In this document: positions 53,264 through 61,358 of the stretch, in pieces | Layout of the letters: every line of letters starts with the position of its first letter | Numbering within the stretch: the first letter of the stretch is position 1 | DNA from: JAGVSV01 sp050952845 | GTDB lineage: Bacteria; Bacillota; Clostridia; Christensenellales; Aristaeellaceae | DNA: 64,000 nt | Assembly: GCA_050952845.1 (NCBI GenBank) | Contig: JBMNLP010000001.1 | Span: 1,798,001-1,862,000, forward strand | Reading direction: 5' to 3' | Program-made: the position numbers and the translations under genes | Notes under the pieces: model-generated | Seen by the model: only the letters and a program-made list of their open reading frames with translations | What the model was told of the DNA's origin: nothing | The model's database searches: none

Positions 53264-54181
53264 TTAGCGCAAAAAGGCGGCAATGATTTCCTGCTCCGCC
53301 GCTTCATAGTTCAACCCCAGAGACATCAGCTTGGTAATCTGCTCCCCGGCAATCTTGCCGATGGCCGCTTCGTGAATCAGCTCCGCGTCCACGTGTTTGG
53401 CCGTAACGTCGGGCACCGCTTTCACTATGGCGCGGTCCATAATGATGGCATCACAGGCTGAATGGCCCTTGCATTGGTTGTTGCCGTTGATGATGGAATA
53501 GAAGACCTGTTTAGAATCGCCCTTGGCAACCGAGCGGGACACAATGCTGACGCTGGACTTTTTGCCATCCAGCTCAATACGGAAATCTGTGGCAGCAGAC
53601 TGAGTACCAGTGGTTAATATTACTTCCTTGGCAATAAGTGAGGCGTTATCCCCGATGGTTGCTTTCGTAATGCGCTTGGTATTGTCCACCCCTTCAATCT
53701 GCACGCTGTCCATCTCCAGCTGGCTGTCCTCTGCTAAGTAGATGATGGTTTCGGGGTTTAGCACCTTGTCCCCGCTTCCCTCGCCTTGTCCATAGTGCTT
53801 TTCATCATATTTTACGCGAGCGCCCCGGCCTACATGGAAAACATGGATGCCGCTATGCTGTGTCATGTGTTGGCTATCATTGTGCATACCGCATCCTGCA
53901 AGGATATGCACCTCACTACCTTCACCAATATAGAAATCATTGTACACCCGATCGGAAAGGCCACCCTGATTGATTAATACAGGAATATGCACCACCTCAC
54001 CCCGGACACTGGAGCGCACAATGATATCCATTCCGGGCTTATCCTTCTTGGCAATAATCCGGGTGTTCTCACTGCTGGCATAATGGACGCTCTGTCCATT
54101 CACTCGGAAGTTGTATGCACCTTGAGGGATGTCCAGCAGCCCGGAAACTTTTTGCAAAATGCGTTTAAGCACAGCGTTCAA
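53264..54181 (-). CDS. SufB/SufD-family Fe-S scaffold protein (minimal SmsB-like)
   Basis: 305 residues of the SufBD beta-helix family, well short of SufB (~470) and SufD (~420), as in two-gene SmsCB systems. The core strands and the C-terminal CKGHSACDAIIMD and HVDAELIHEAAIGKIAGEQI motifs are kept; the conserved Cys and His there match cluster-assembly positions. Start TTG 54181 overlaps the SmsC stop (TTGA) and has GGAAGGAG nine bases upstream. It should form a complex with the ATPase encoded just before it and assemble Fe-S clusters. No SufS or SufU gene is present nearby. Confidence 0.88.
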   Translation of the reverse strand: MNAVLKRILQKVSGLLDIPQGAYNFRVNGQSVHYASSENTRIIAKKDKPGMDIIVRSSVRGEVVHIPVLINQGGLSDRVYNDFYIGEGSEVHILAGCGMHNDSQHMTQHSGIHVFHVGRGARVKYDEKHYGQGEGSGDKVLNPETIIYLAEDSQLEMDSVQIEGVDNTKRITKATIGDNASLIAKEVILTTGTQSAATDFRIELDGKKSSVSIVSRSVAKGDSKQVFYSIINGNNQCKGHSACDAIIMDRAIVKAVPDVTAKHVDAELIHEAAIGKIAGEQITKLMSLGLNYEAAEQEIIAAFLR

Positions 54182-54912
54182 GAAACCACACTCCTTCCGT
54201 AAAACGGACAAGCATCAATCTCCAGCATGAGATGCGGCAGGACCTCCTGCCGACTGCCATCCCGGGTGATGCGTCCCTCTTCCATTACAATGATGCGGTC
54301 AGCAATTTTTAGAATGCGCTCCTGATGTGAAATGATAATAATAGCACCCTGGGTTTCCTCCCGCAGTTTTTCAAACGCTTGGATGAGGTTGCTAAAACTC
54401 CATAAATCAATACCTGCTTCGGGCTCATCAAACAGGGAGAGGCGTACTTTTCTGGCCATCAGCATGGCAATTTCTATCCGCTTCATTTCACCGCCCGACA
54501 AGCTGCTGTTCATTTCCCGAAATATATAGTCCCTTGCACACAAGCCCACCTGGGATAGGTAATCGCACGCATCGTCGATGCTCAACTTATGCCCTACCGA
54601 CAGGCGAAGCAAATCCCGTACCTGCATGCCTTTGAATCGTACAGGCTGTTGGAAAGCAAAGCCAATGCCTGCCTGCGCACGCTGGTGGATATCCATCCCG
54701 GTGATATCTTTTCCGTCAAAGAAAATGCGCCCCTGGTTAGGCTGTTCAATCCCCATAATGACCCTTGCCAGGCTGGATTTGCCACTGCCGTTGGGACCGG
54801 TAATGGCAACAAAACTACCGGGAAAAACCCTGAGATGAATGTCCGTCAGAATATTTAATGGCTGTCCGGCTTCGTCCATTACCCTGAAGGCCAAATTTTG
54901 TATTTCAAGCAT
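54178..54912 (-). CDS. sufC: SufC-family ATPase (SmsC-like)
   Basis: 244 residues. Walker A GPNGSGKSS, signature LSGGEMKR, Walker B LSLFDEPEAGID and SHQE, the pattern special to SufC. It is the ATPase of the Fe-S scaffold complex and has no membrane role. ATG 54912 is preceded by AAGGAG; the in-frame codons upstream overlap the regulator gene and were rejected. Second gene of a regulator-smsC-smsB operon. Confidence 0.92.
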   Translation of the reverse strand: MLEIQNLAFRVMDEAGQPLNILTDIHLRVFPGSFVAITGPNGSGKSSLARVIMGIEQPNQGRIFFDGKDITGMDIHQRAQAGIGFAFQQPVRFKGMQVRDLLRLSVGHKLSIDDACDYLSQVGLCARDYIFREMNSSLSGGEMKRIEIAMLMARKVRLSLFDEPEAGIDLWSFSNLIQAFEKLREETQGAIIIISHQERILKIADRIIVMEEGRITRDGSRQEVLPHLMLEIDACPFYGRSVVS

Positions 54913-54913
54913 G

Positions 54914-55396
54914 CTATTCTCCTTCTGCCCTGATGGCACAGCAGCACTGAAGACAGTCAAAGGGGCTAATATCCAGCGAGGCAGCCTGATCTAAAAATAA
55001 CATAATGGCTTCCAACTGCGCCGGCTCAAGCCCGCTTAGGAATCTGCACATCTGAGCGTTTGCCGCCTGGTGTTCCTCGTCCTTTTCTCCTTTAATTTCC
55101 CTGCCCGATTGGGTAAGCTGGATGCGCTTTTCCTTGCGGTTTCCACGCACAGGCAGACGTTCTACAATGCCCATCTCCTCCAATCGATTGATCCATTGAG
55201 TTACAGCGCCCCTTGAAACGCCCAAAATGTCAGCCAGCGATGCTGCCTTTTGCCCTGGGTTTGAGGCAACTGCGTCAATAAATTGCATATCTGCCCGGTT
55301 CAACGAAGCAACGCCCTCCAAAACCTTGGGCTTCCTCTGCCTGCGGTTGATGGTGTTCATGGTATGGTACAGGCTGCCGATAACTTCACACTGCAT
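54914..55396 (-). CDS. MarR-family regulator with a C-terminal cysteine cluster
   Basis: 160 residues. Winged helix near 50-100 (ASLADILGVSRGAVTQWINR, then RLEEMGIVERLPVRGNRKEKRI). The C-terminus ends with PFDCLQCCCAIRAEGE, four cysteines in six positions, which could bind an Fe-S cluster or metal. It is the first gene of the sms operon and probably regulates it. ATG 55396 follows AAGGAGG. A palindrome lies just upstream of its -35. It differs from the GTTAG-N6-CTAAC site, so this unit seems to have its own control. Confidence 0.85.
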   Translation of the reverse strand: MQCEVIGSLYHTMNTINRRQRKPKVLEGVASLNRADMQFIDAVASNPGQKAASLADILGVSRGAVTQWINRLEEMGIVERLPVRGNRKEKRIQLTQSGREIKGEKDEEHQAANAQMCRFLSGLEPAQLEAIMLFLDQAASLDISPFDCLQCCCAIRAEGE

Positions 55397-55420
55397 AAAC
55401 GCACCTCCTTCAATAAATAC

Positions 55421-55468
55421 AGAATAATAGCTATCGGGCTTTCTGTCAATATTGTTTAGTAACTAAAC
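55421..55468 (-). promoter_or_regulatory. Promoter of the MarR-smsCB operon with a 15-bp palindrome
   Basis: On the minus strand, TTGACA (55449-55444), 17 bp, TATTCT (55426-55421). The palindrome GTTTAGTAACTAAAC at 55454-55468 sits four bases upstream of the -35, a position for an activator or a regulator that bends DNA. It is a different site from the island-wide operator. Confidence 0.78.
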
Positions 55469-55574
55469 TATAATTTCAGTTCCCATATTTTCCTCTTCTG
55501 CTTCTTTATTAAAAACCTATTATGAGGTCTGAATGACAATTTTGGGGTAAACATAGAGACTCCAACATCAAAAG

Positions 55575-55607
55575 ACCGGATTTCATTGACAATTGATGAA
55601 ATCCAGT
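55575..55607 (-). terminator. Hairpin downstream of the orphan permease
   Basis: Thirteen-base-pair stem (one G-T pair) around GGATTTCAT / ATGAAATCC with a nine-base loop, followed on the minus strand by CTTTTG. The T run is short, so the call as terminator is moderate. Confidence 0.6.
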
Positions 55608-55641
55608 CATCAATTAACTATATTATCTTGAGAACTGCTGC

Positions 55642-56415
55642 TTATGCTTCAACCCAGTATTTCCGGGACGCCTGGTTTGCCCTTCGGCAAAGCCACATGG
55701 GCAGCTCACTTACCAGCAATATCAATAAAATCATCACCAGCGCATACGCATAAATATCTTGATATTCGTTAAAATAGCTGCTGCTATGCACTGCTTTTCC
55801 CAAAGAGTTTCGGGTCTGCACCAAATACTCTGTCGATACCGTCAGCTTAATTCCCATGCCCACGGCATTGACATAAGCCTGTTTCAGGTATCCTGCCATC
55901 AGGGGCAGGTACACATGAAACAATACACTGAAGTTAAAATTGCTGTTCAAACGGTATGCGTCAACCAGTTCCGGCTCAATCCGCTGGAAACCTTCGCTGG
56001 TGGCTTCGCTGATAATGGGAATCAGCACCAAAGACGGCGCAATCACAGGCACCCACTTGTATTTGGCCATGACCATGATAACAACAATCAAAACAATCAT
56101 GGGCAGAGAACGCAGCATGATAATGAGCGGCTTAAACAGGTTGCGAACAAAACTGCTCATTCCCTGCGCCAACCCCATGAGAATGCCAATGACGGTGGAT
56201 ACCGCCATTGACACCAGCAAATGCCTGAGCGTTGTCCAAATCAGCAGGTACGTGCGCCCTGTGACGAGCAACCGCAGAAAGGCCTTCACAATCTCCCATA
56301 CATTGGGGAACACAATGGCATCGCCTTTGATGTACCCAGCAGCTTGCAGCAGACAAGCAATCAGGATGATACCAAGGGAAAAAGCCAGAACCTCTTTTCC
56401 CTTACTTCGCGCCAT
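55642..56415 (-). CDS. TauC/SsuC-family ABC permease
   Basis: 257 residues, about six helices. The cytoplasmic coupling loop is TSEGFQRIEPELVDAYRLN and the segment LPMIVLIVVIMVMAKYKWVPVIAPSLVLIP in part is typical of taurine/nitrate/thiamine-precursor permeases. The start overlaps the substrate-binding protein gene by 14 bp. No ATPase gene accompanies it; the next genes are the unrelated sms operon. It must share an ATPase encoded elsewhere or be non-functional. Confidence 0.85.
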   Translation of the reverse strand: MARSKGKEVLAFSLGIILIACLLQAAGYIKGDAIVFPNVWEIVKAFLRLLVTGRTYLLIWTTLRHLLVSMAVSTVIGILMGLAQGMSSFVRNLFKPLIIMLRSLPMIVLIVVIMVMAKYKWVPVIAPSLVLIPIISEATSEGFQRIEPELVDAYRLNSNFNFSVLFHVYLPLMAGYLKQAYVNAVGMGIKLTVSTEYLVQTRNSLGKAVHSSSYFNEYQDIYAYALVMILLILLVSELPMWLCRRANQASRKYWVEA

Positions 56416-57319
56416 AGTAGAAGTCATCTGCAGGGACAGCGCCGCCAAACTGTTCCAGGTCGATGTTGGCAGTAATCTCAACCTGCTCACGGGCATCCAA
56501 AGCTCTCATGTAGCGGATGGTGCAATTGTGGATAGCGTTCATGCCCACCTTCTTGTTTGGCAGAATTTCCATGGCAGCAGCAGCCTCCGCCACAGCGGCC
56601 ACATCACTAACGCACTTGCCACAGGATTCTTCAACCAGCTTCAGATAGTTTTCAACCACCTCTGGATGGTTTTGGGCGGTTTCTGCTTTAACAAACAGCC
56701 CCGCTTGGGTAAAACCATCATAACCAGTGGCATTCTTATACAGTTCGTTAACAGAATAGGAAGTGATTCTGTCGTTCTTGGTCCGGGCGGCCGTAAGCGC
56801 AGGCTCGGCTGTTAGCACGATGGCTTCCGCATCGGACAACAATAGTTTTTGGGTGTTGGCAGCCCCGGCAAGATATTCAATATTGGCAGGGATGATGCCA
56901 TTTTCTGCCAGTACAAACCGAGTGATGGAGGAATTGATGGTCTTTTCTCCAAACATGGTGATTTCCGCGCCGTTAATGTCTTCCAGGGTGAAGTTTTCCC
57001 TTTGGGAGGCAATGAATAGATTGCCCCAGGAAACCACAGCCGCTAATTTGTAAGACGACTTGCCGGCTTTGTACAGCTTGGCACCGGCGTTCAGGGGAGC
57101 AATGATAAAATCGGCGGTTTCGTTGGCAAATTCGGCAGTGATGGTTTCGGCTGTCAGATACGTATAGTTTTCCGGCGTCTGTACAGCCAGCGTTGCCAGC
57201 GCAAGCCCCGGAGCGCCGCAGGGAGAAGATATCTTCACCGCATATTCATCGGCACAGGCTACGGTAGACAAGCTCAGCATCATGAGAATAGCCAGAATCA
57301 GAGAAGAGAATCTTTTCAT
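56402..57319 (-). CDS. NMT1/TauA-like ABC substrate-binding protein
   Basis: 305 residues, signal peptide ending STVACA; the Cys could be a weak lipobox or simply precede a type I cleavage site. The mature protein begins ADEYAVKISSPCGAPGLALA and shows the two-lobed TauA/SsuA layout with ADFIIAPLNAGAKLYKAG and VLTAEPALTAA. The ligand cannot be told. Its promoter has the shared operator (last base changed), so the substrate is probably a metal chelate or a metal-sparing nutrient. Confidence 0.84.
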   Translation of the reverse strand: MKRFSSLILAILMMLSLSTVACADEYAVKISSPCGAPGLALATLAVQTPENYTYLTAETITAEFANETADFIIAPLNAGAKLYKAGKSSYKLAAVVSWGNLFIASQRENFTLEDINGAEITMFGEKTINSSITRFVLAENGIIPANIEYLAGAANTQKLLLSDAEAIVLTAEPALTAARTKNDRITSYSVNELYKNATGYDGFTQAGLFVKAETAQNHPEVVENYLKLVEESCGKCVSDVAAVAEAAAAMEILPNKKVGMNAIHNCTIRYMRALDAREQVEITANIDLEQFGGAVPADDFYYGAK

Positions 57320-57349
57320 GGTTTTAGCTCCTTGTTGATATTTGCAACG

Positions 57350-57394
57350 GTTAGTCGCATCTAATATTGTAGAGAGATGACATTATTTTGTCAA
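57350..57394 (-). promoter_or_regulatory. Promoter and near-exact operator of the orphan binding protein/permease unit
   Basis: On the minus strand, TTGACA (57394-57389), 17 bp, TACAAT (57371-57366), the best promoter in the window. The operator at 57350-57365 has one mismatch (CTAAT for CTAAC) and starts one base past the -10. Confidence 0.83.
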
Positions 57395-57411
57395 CTCCGC
57401 GGGGTGCAGGC

Positions 57412-58739
57412 CACGGCTTACGCATGAATCCCTATTCCAAGCACATCGCTCCACATTTCCACACTTCATTCCTTACATGTTGCTAAGGACAGTTTCCAGA
57501 TAACTATTGTCAAGGCAAGCCCGGAAGCGTTTACGAGGTCCACTTGCTTTCTCAAAGGTATTGTCAGCACGGATGATGTTCAACGCCATTCGTTTCAGAA
57601 CTGCCAGGTTTTGAGCGCCATTGTCTTTGCGTACTGTGCGCTTGTCTTCATTCAATACCACATCCAGAGACCAGTGCATACTTTCCAATCCCCAGTGAGA
57701 ACGAACTCCTGTAGCAAATTGCTGCACGTTGCTCTTCAAACTCGTGATATAGTACGCCATCTCCTCGGTTACTATATCACCCTTGGTGATGCGACGCTTC
57801 ACCACGCCGATAGCGCCAAGGTTTTTCCACTCTGAAGCCCAACTTGCCCAGCTAACTTCTGGAAATAGCCAATATTCCCTCACTTCGATTCGACCATGGC
57901 CCTTGTCCAGCGTCTTGTAATGCTCATGCTTGATATCACTGTAGTTGGTTTTACTTTCCTCCTGTACAAGCGTTTCAATGTCCTCATATATAGTTAATTG
58001 ATTTTTCTTGACGCTGAGGATATAGTCCGCTCCTCTCTCACAAATCTTTAAGGCGATATCTTTCTGAGTTCCCATGGCATCGATCGTTACGACCGCTCCT
58101 TTGACATCCAGGAGTTCCAGTAGAAGGGGTATCGCTGTGATCTCATTGCTTTTCTCTTCCGTCTTTACCTGACCCAGTACCATGTTGTTTTCACTCGTCC
58201 AGGCGCTGACAATGTGCAAAGGAGTTTTGTCCAACGCCCTGTCACGGCTCCCGCGCATCGTTTTCCCGTCGATCGCTATGACACGAAATCCCTTTTCCTT
58301 ACATATCTCGCGCATCCAAAGAATAAAGCAGCGTTCGAATTGCTTCCCATCGATCCACTTGAACACTCGTTCAAATGTGTCATGAGATGGGGCGCCTCCC
58401 GGAAGTTCAATGTACTTGCGCAGCCATTCAAGCCTGGTCCTGGCAAAATCCGACACTTCTTCCCAGCAGCCTGCATTCGCGATCGTCGCTACCACTGCTA
58501 TGAACAATAGGTCCCCCAGTTTGTGGATCACTTTCTTTGCCTGTCGTTTGTCCGTGACACTGTTCAAGTATCCATGCAAGTGGCTTAATGGTGGTCTGCT
58601 CATCGTCCATCACTCCATACACATTCTTGGCCATTCCTTGGCCTATATATAGAGTTCGACGTATTTCCTAAAAATCCTTTTGGTATTTTGGCAAAATTTT
58701 AACCATTTTTTACATCATTTTGTTCATGCGTAAGCTGTG
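57412..58739 (-). mobile_element. ISAs1-like insertion sequence
   Basis: A 17-bp inverted repeat, CACGGCTTACGCATGAA at 57412-57428 and its complement at 58723-58739 (16 of 17 match), brackets the transposase. I could not find a convincing target duplication, so the outer ends may be off by a few bases. The left end lies only 18 bp from the -35 of the orphan binding protein promoter and marks the edge of the metal island. Confidence 0.75.
57473..58603 (-). CDS. ISAs1-family transposase
   Basis: 376 residues and apparently intact. N-terminal DDE-associated domain (CWEEVSDFARTRLEWLRKY), first Asp in FRVIAIDGKTMRGSRD, second in VVTIDAMGTQKDIA, and the C-terminal RSHWGLESMHWSLDVVLNED block (split: HWGLESMHW, DVVLNED) carrying the final acidic residue. 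This is the ISAs1 family pattern. Confidence 0.92.
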   Translation of the reverse strand: MSRPPLSHLHGYLNSVTDKRQAKKVIHKLGDLLFIAVVATIANAGCWEEVSDFARTRLEWLRKYIELPGGAPSHDTFERVFKWIDGKQFERCFILWMREICKEKGFRVIAIDGKTMRGSRDRALDKTPLHIVSAWTSENNMVLGQVKTEEKSNEITAIPLLLELLDVKGAVVTIDAMGTQKDIALKICERGADYILSVKKNQLTIYEDIETLVQEESKTNYSDIKHEHYKTLDKGHGRIEVREYWLFPEVSWASWASEWKNLGAIGVVKRRITKGDIVTEEMAYYITSLKSNVQQFATGVRSHWGLESMHWSLDVVLNEDKRTVRKDNGAQNLAVLKRMALNIIRADNTFEKASGPRKRFRACLDNSYLETVLSNM

Positions 58740-58883
58740 TTCCCATATCATCTTAAGCACAATAAGCACAATTTCCCTGCACGCACGCACGCATTGACAT
58801 TGTCTTTCACGCAATGTATACTCAAAACAGATCTGGCGCTCATTTGCCCGTGTCCTTGCGCGGCAAGCCTGTGCCACGGCTGC

Positions 58884-59167
58884 CTGCTGACGCTGGTGGC
58901 TACCGGCACCGAGGGCAGCAACAGCGCCGTCATTACGCACACCGATGGTATGGTCAAGCGCAGCGTGAACATGGACTTTAACCGCCCGACGTTCTCCATC
59001 CTCAACCCGGAGCTGACTTTTACCCTCGCCCCCCTATCAGATGGCCTGCGGCATTGTGGACATGATGGCGCACATCATGGAACGGTACTTTACCAACACC
59101 AAGGATGTTGACATAACCGACCGTCCGTGCGTGCCCTCAAGGCTATCATCGCCACCGCGCCCAAGAG
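58884..59167 (+). pseudogene. Iron-containing alcohol dehydrogenase, decayed middle fragment
   Basis: Conceptual translation in three frames gives LLTLVATGTEGSNSAV, RPTFSILNPELTFTL, then after a frameshift QMACGIVDMMAHIMERYFTN, then after another ALKAIIATAPK. These are consecutive blocks of NADH-dependent butanol/alcohol dehydrogenases of the iron-containing family. The N-terminal third is absent, perhaps removed when the IS arrived. The fragment ends exactly where the sequence of the next gene begins. Confidence 0.75.
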
Positions 59168-59239
59168 ATGAAGATTGATGCTGCAAATATGGATAGTTCC
59201 GCGATAAATAATGAACCGAACAAAAGGAGTGTAGGTGAT

Positions 59240-60823
59240 ATGATAAATACTAACAATCGCTTCCCAAAACAAAGAGTTCTGCGAAACCTCCTGGCGGCAA
59301 CGATGATATTGTTCCTGATGTCCAACTTAGCGTGCGCTGCTAACTATGAGCCGCTTTCCGATGCTAATCTTCATGCAGCGATTAAGAAGGGTGGAATAAC
59401 ATTACGCCCCTATAACCAGCCGCTTCTTTTCTATTATAATGACCTTAGCAGAGAACGGGATCTTTTTATTGAGGCAACCCAAAGATATATTGATTTTACA
59501 GAAGAACTTTCTATTGATAATCTGTTTGATGACGGTCAGTTTGCTGCGGTACTGCCCATAGCAGAATTTCTTTCTACGTTGACATATCATACAATTTCAC
59601 CAAGTGGCGAATTGCTTTTTGGTGTTGCAGGCCTTTCTGTGCCTTTTTTGTATAATTTCACGACAGGGCAAACTCGATTCATTAAACCTCACGTATCCAT
59701 GAGTTCTGACTATTATGAAAATGAGTATTGTTTTAGGCTTTACAAAAACCGTTCAGATAGTAAGGTGAATCCTTTTATTGACGATGATTGCGTTATATGG
59801 TCCGATGACGGGCAAAGGTTTCTGATTACCTTTCCCAGACTTATTCTCAGCCATTTTACTTATTCCAGGAATATTTTGCTGGTCGATTGTGCAGATGCAA
59901 CAATTCGACCAATTGATTGCCATTTAGAGTCTGGTTTGTCGTTTAAGGATATTGGTGGGTCTTCCAGCAAATATCCGGAAGGTGTACTTTCGCGTGCGGG
60001 TTTTGATAAGGGTAATGGAGATTTTTATGTTGAAAGGGTAGGAGCGTATGATGAGGATATAGCAAATCATGGTAGAATATGGCGCATGAACTCACACAAC
60101 GAATCTGACAGTGAATTATTGTTTGTCACAGAACCGCGGGTGTCGCACGACATGCAGTTGTGGATAGATAAACAGCGAATGGTGTCTTCGCTTTATGACT
60201 TTCCAGATATTGGCATTTCGATTCAGGACGCAAACGGCGTGAGGTGGATTTCCAAAAGAATCGATTCTGAATTGAAGATAGCCCTGACTCCGAAACTGAT
60301 TGACTTGAAAGGCTCCAACGCTATATTCCTGTTAATTACAGAAGATAAAAACACATTTGTGTATTATATTGCCATTCCATTTTCAGTTGATAAAGTGGAC
60401 GCCGACAGTTTATTCCAATTTCCGGTGATTGATGCAACGACAGCATCTGACCCCCGATTATTCTTTGTTGATCTAAGTAAAGAGCAGGGGAAAGTCTTGA
60501 AAAAATTGGAATCAGCAAAACTCTATAATGATAAAGCATACCTGGTGCCTTCAAATGCTGTACTGTCACCTGATGGCCAGTACGTACTCATGATGGTTAA
60601 CCAATATTTTGAGAACCATATGTTCCTGTATGGTTTGGAAAGCGGGGAATTAGTAGAGGTGACATTACCCGCAGAAGTAAAAGAGGGGCGCAACTATGGC
60701 CATCACGGTGCAGTGTGGAGAAATAGGGGAGCGAAAGGCTTGTTCTGGGCGAGTGATGGAAAAATTGTGATAAGTACGCCCAATGATGGGAACCTATTGT
60801 ATGAGTTGGTATGGACGCCATAA
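59240..60823 (+). CDS. Secreted protein of unknown function
   Basis: 527 residues from ATG 59240, ten bases after AAAGGAG. An N-terminal signal peptide (LLAATMILFLMSNLACAA) is followed by a ~500-residue exported region with repeated short beta-strand patterns such as SPSGELLFGVAG, WSDDGQRFLITF, SPDGQYVLMMV and WASDGKIVIST. These resemble the blades of a WD40/TolB-like beta-propeller, but I do not recognise a family. It lies between two fragments of a broken alcohol dehydrogenase gene, so it arrived by insertion. AT content looks higher than in the flanking pieces. Confidence 0.72.
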   Translation: MINTNNRFPKQRVLRNLLAATMILFLMSNLACAANYEPLSDANLHAAIKKGGITLRPYNQPLLFYYNDLSRERDLFIEATQRYIDFTEELSIDNLFDDGQFAAVLPIAEFLSTLTYHTISPSGELLFGVAGLSVPFLYNFTTGQTRFIKPHVSMSSDYYENEYCFRLYKNRSDSKVNPFIDDDCVIWSDDGQRFLITFPRLILSHFTYSRNILLVDCADATIRPIDCHLESGLSFKDIGGSSSKYPEGVLSRAGFDKGNGDFYVERVGAYDEDIANHGRIWRMNSHNESDSELLFVTEPRVSHDMQLWIDKQRMVSSLYDFPDIGISIQDANGVRWISKRIDSELKIALTPKLIDLKGSNAIFLLITEDKNTFVYYIAIPFSVDKVDADSLFQFPVIDATTASDPRLFFVDLSKEQGKVLKKLESAKLYNDKAYLVPSNAVLSPDGQYVLMMVNQYFENHMFLYGLESGELVEVTLPAEVKEGRNYGHHGAVWRNRGAKGLFWASDGKIVISTPNDGNLLYELVWTP

Positions 60824-60978
60824 CTGATAAAAGCTCGCTGACCTTTGCCGACATCGGTGCAAGGAAGAGGACATCCCGCTGCTGGTCCAAAGTGTGCTGC
60901 GACAGCGAAGGCTTGCTGGGCGGCTTCGTGCGGCTGACCAAAAAGGACATTGAGCAGATTTACAGGAGATGCATGCTG
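60811..60978 (+). pseudogene. Iron-containing alcohol dehydrogenase, decayed C-terminal fragment
   Basis: Blocks SLTFADIGA, then KEEDIPLLVQSVL in the next frame, then GLLGGFVRLTKKDIEQIYRRC in parts, are the C-terminal end of the same dehydrogenase family as 58884-59167. About 100 residues that should lie between the two fragments are missing and the 59240-60823 gene stands in their place. Confidence 0.72.
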
Positions 60979-61200
60979 TGTCGCTGTTCACTTAGCATAG
61001 CGCTGCTACGCCTGCGTTCACGAGACGCAATTCGCCATAGTCGATTTCTACGCTCGCGTGGCTCACTTGAAATTTCCGTGGCTCATTGGGCTGACGGTTA
61101 GCTTTATCCCGCACAGCGGGCGTTCGCCTCTGCCCCTTGCCAGAGACAAAAATCCTGCGCTGCTTTGTGCGCCACGATGGCGTAATTTGCTCTAATAGAA
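60979..61200. other. Intergenic stretch, nothing recognisable
   Basis: Between the dehydrogenase fragment and the tRNA-Ala terminator. No convincing gene or RNA. A 13-base piece (AGCGCTGCTACGC) resembles the centre of the MITE-like repeat, but no ends are present. Confidence 0.4.
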
Positions 61201-61230
61201 TAGGGCTGCTACTTGACTGTAGCAACCCTA
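61201..61230 (-). terminator. Terminator of the tRNA-Ala gene
   Basis: On the minus strand a 12-bp stem TAGGGTTGCTAC / GTAGCAGCCCTA with a six-base loop, followed by TTCTATT, begins seven bases after the CCA end of the tRNA. Confidence 0.75.
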
Positions 61231-61236
61231 TCAACA

Positions 61237-61312
61237 TGGTGGAGTGTAGGAGATTCGAACTCCTGGCCTCTACAATGCGAATGTAGCGCGATACCAACTT
61301 CGCCAACACCCC
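61237..61312 (-). tRNA. tRNA-Ala (anticodon CGC)
   Basis: 76 nt cloverleaf with encoded CCA. Acceptor GGGGTGT pairs with ACACTCC, anticodon stem CTACA/TGTAG holds loop TTCGCAT with anticodon CGC, and the T-loop is TTCGAAT. CGC reads GCG alanine codons. Confidence 0.92.
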
Positions 61313-61358
61313 GTGTGACAGTGCTTAATATACCATCAAGAATTGTTCAAGTCAATAT

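Noticed and set aside
1378..55396. Siderophore biosynthesis cluster hidden among the transporters
   Set aside because: No NRPS, NIS synthetase, salicylate or dihydroxybenzoate genes are present; the methyltransferases and hydrolases alone do not make a biosynthetic pathway.
55454..55468. GTTTAGTAACTAAAC as another copy of the island operator
   Set aside because: Half-sites and spacing differ (no GTTAG-N6-CTAAC), and it lies upstream of the -35 rather than on the -10; it better fits the adjacent MarR regulator.
60998..61020. Possible third copy of the MITE-like repeat
   Set aside because: Only a 13-base palindromic core is shared; neither terminal TACCAAC end is present.
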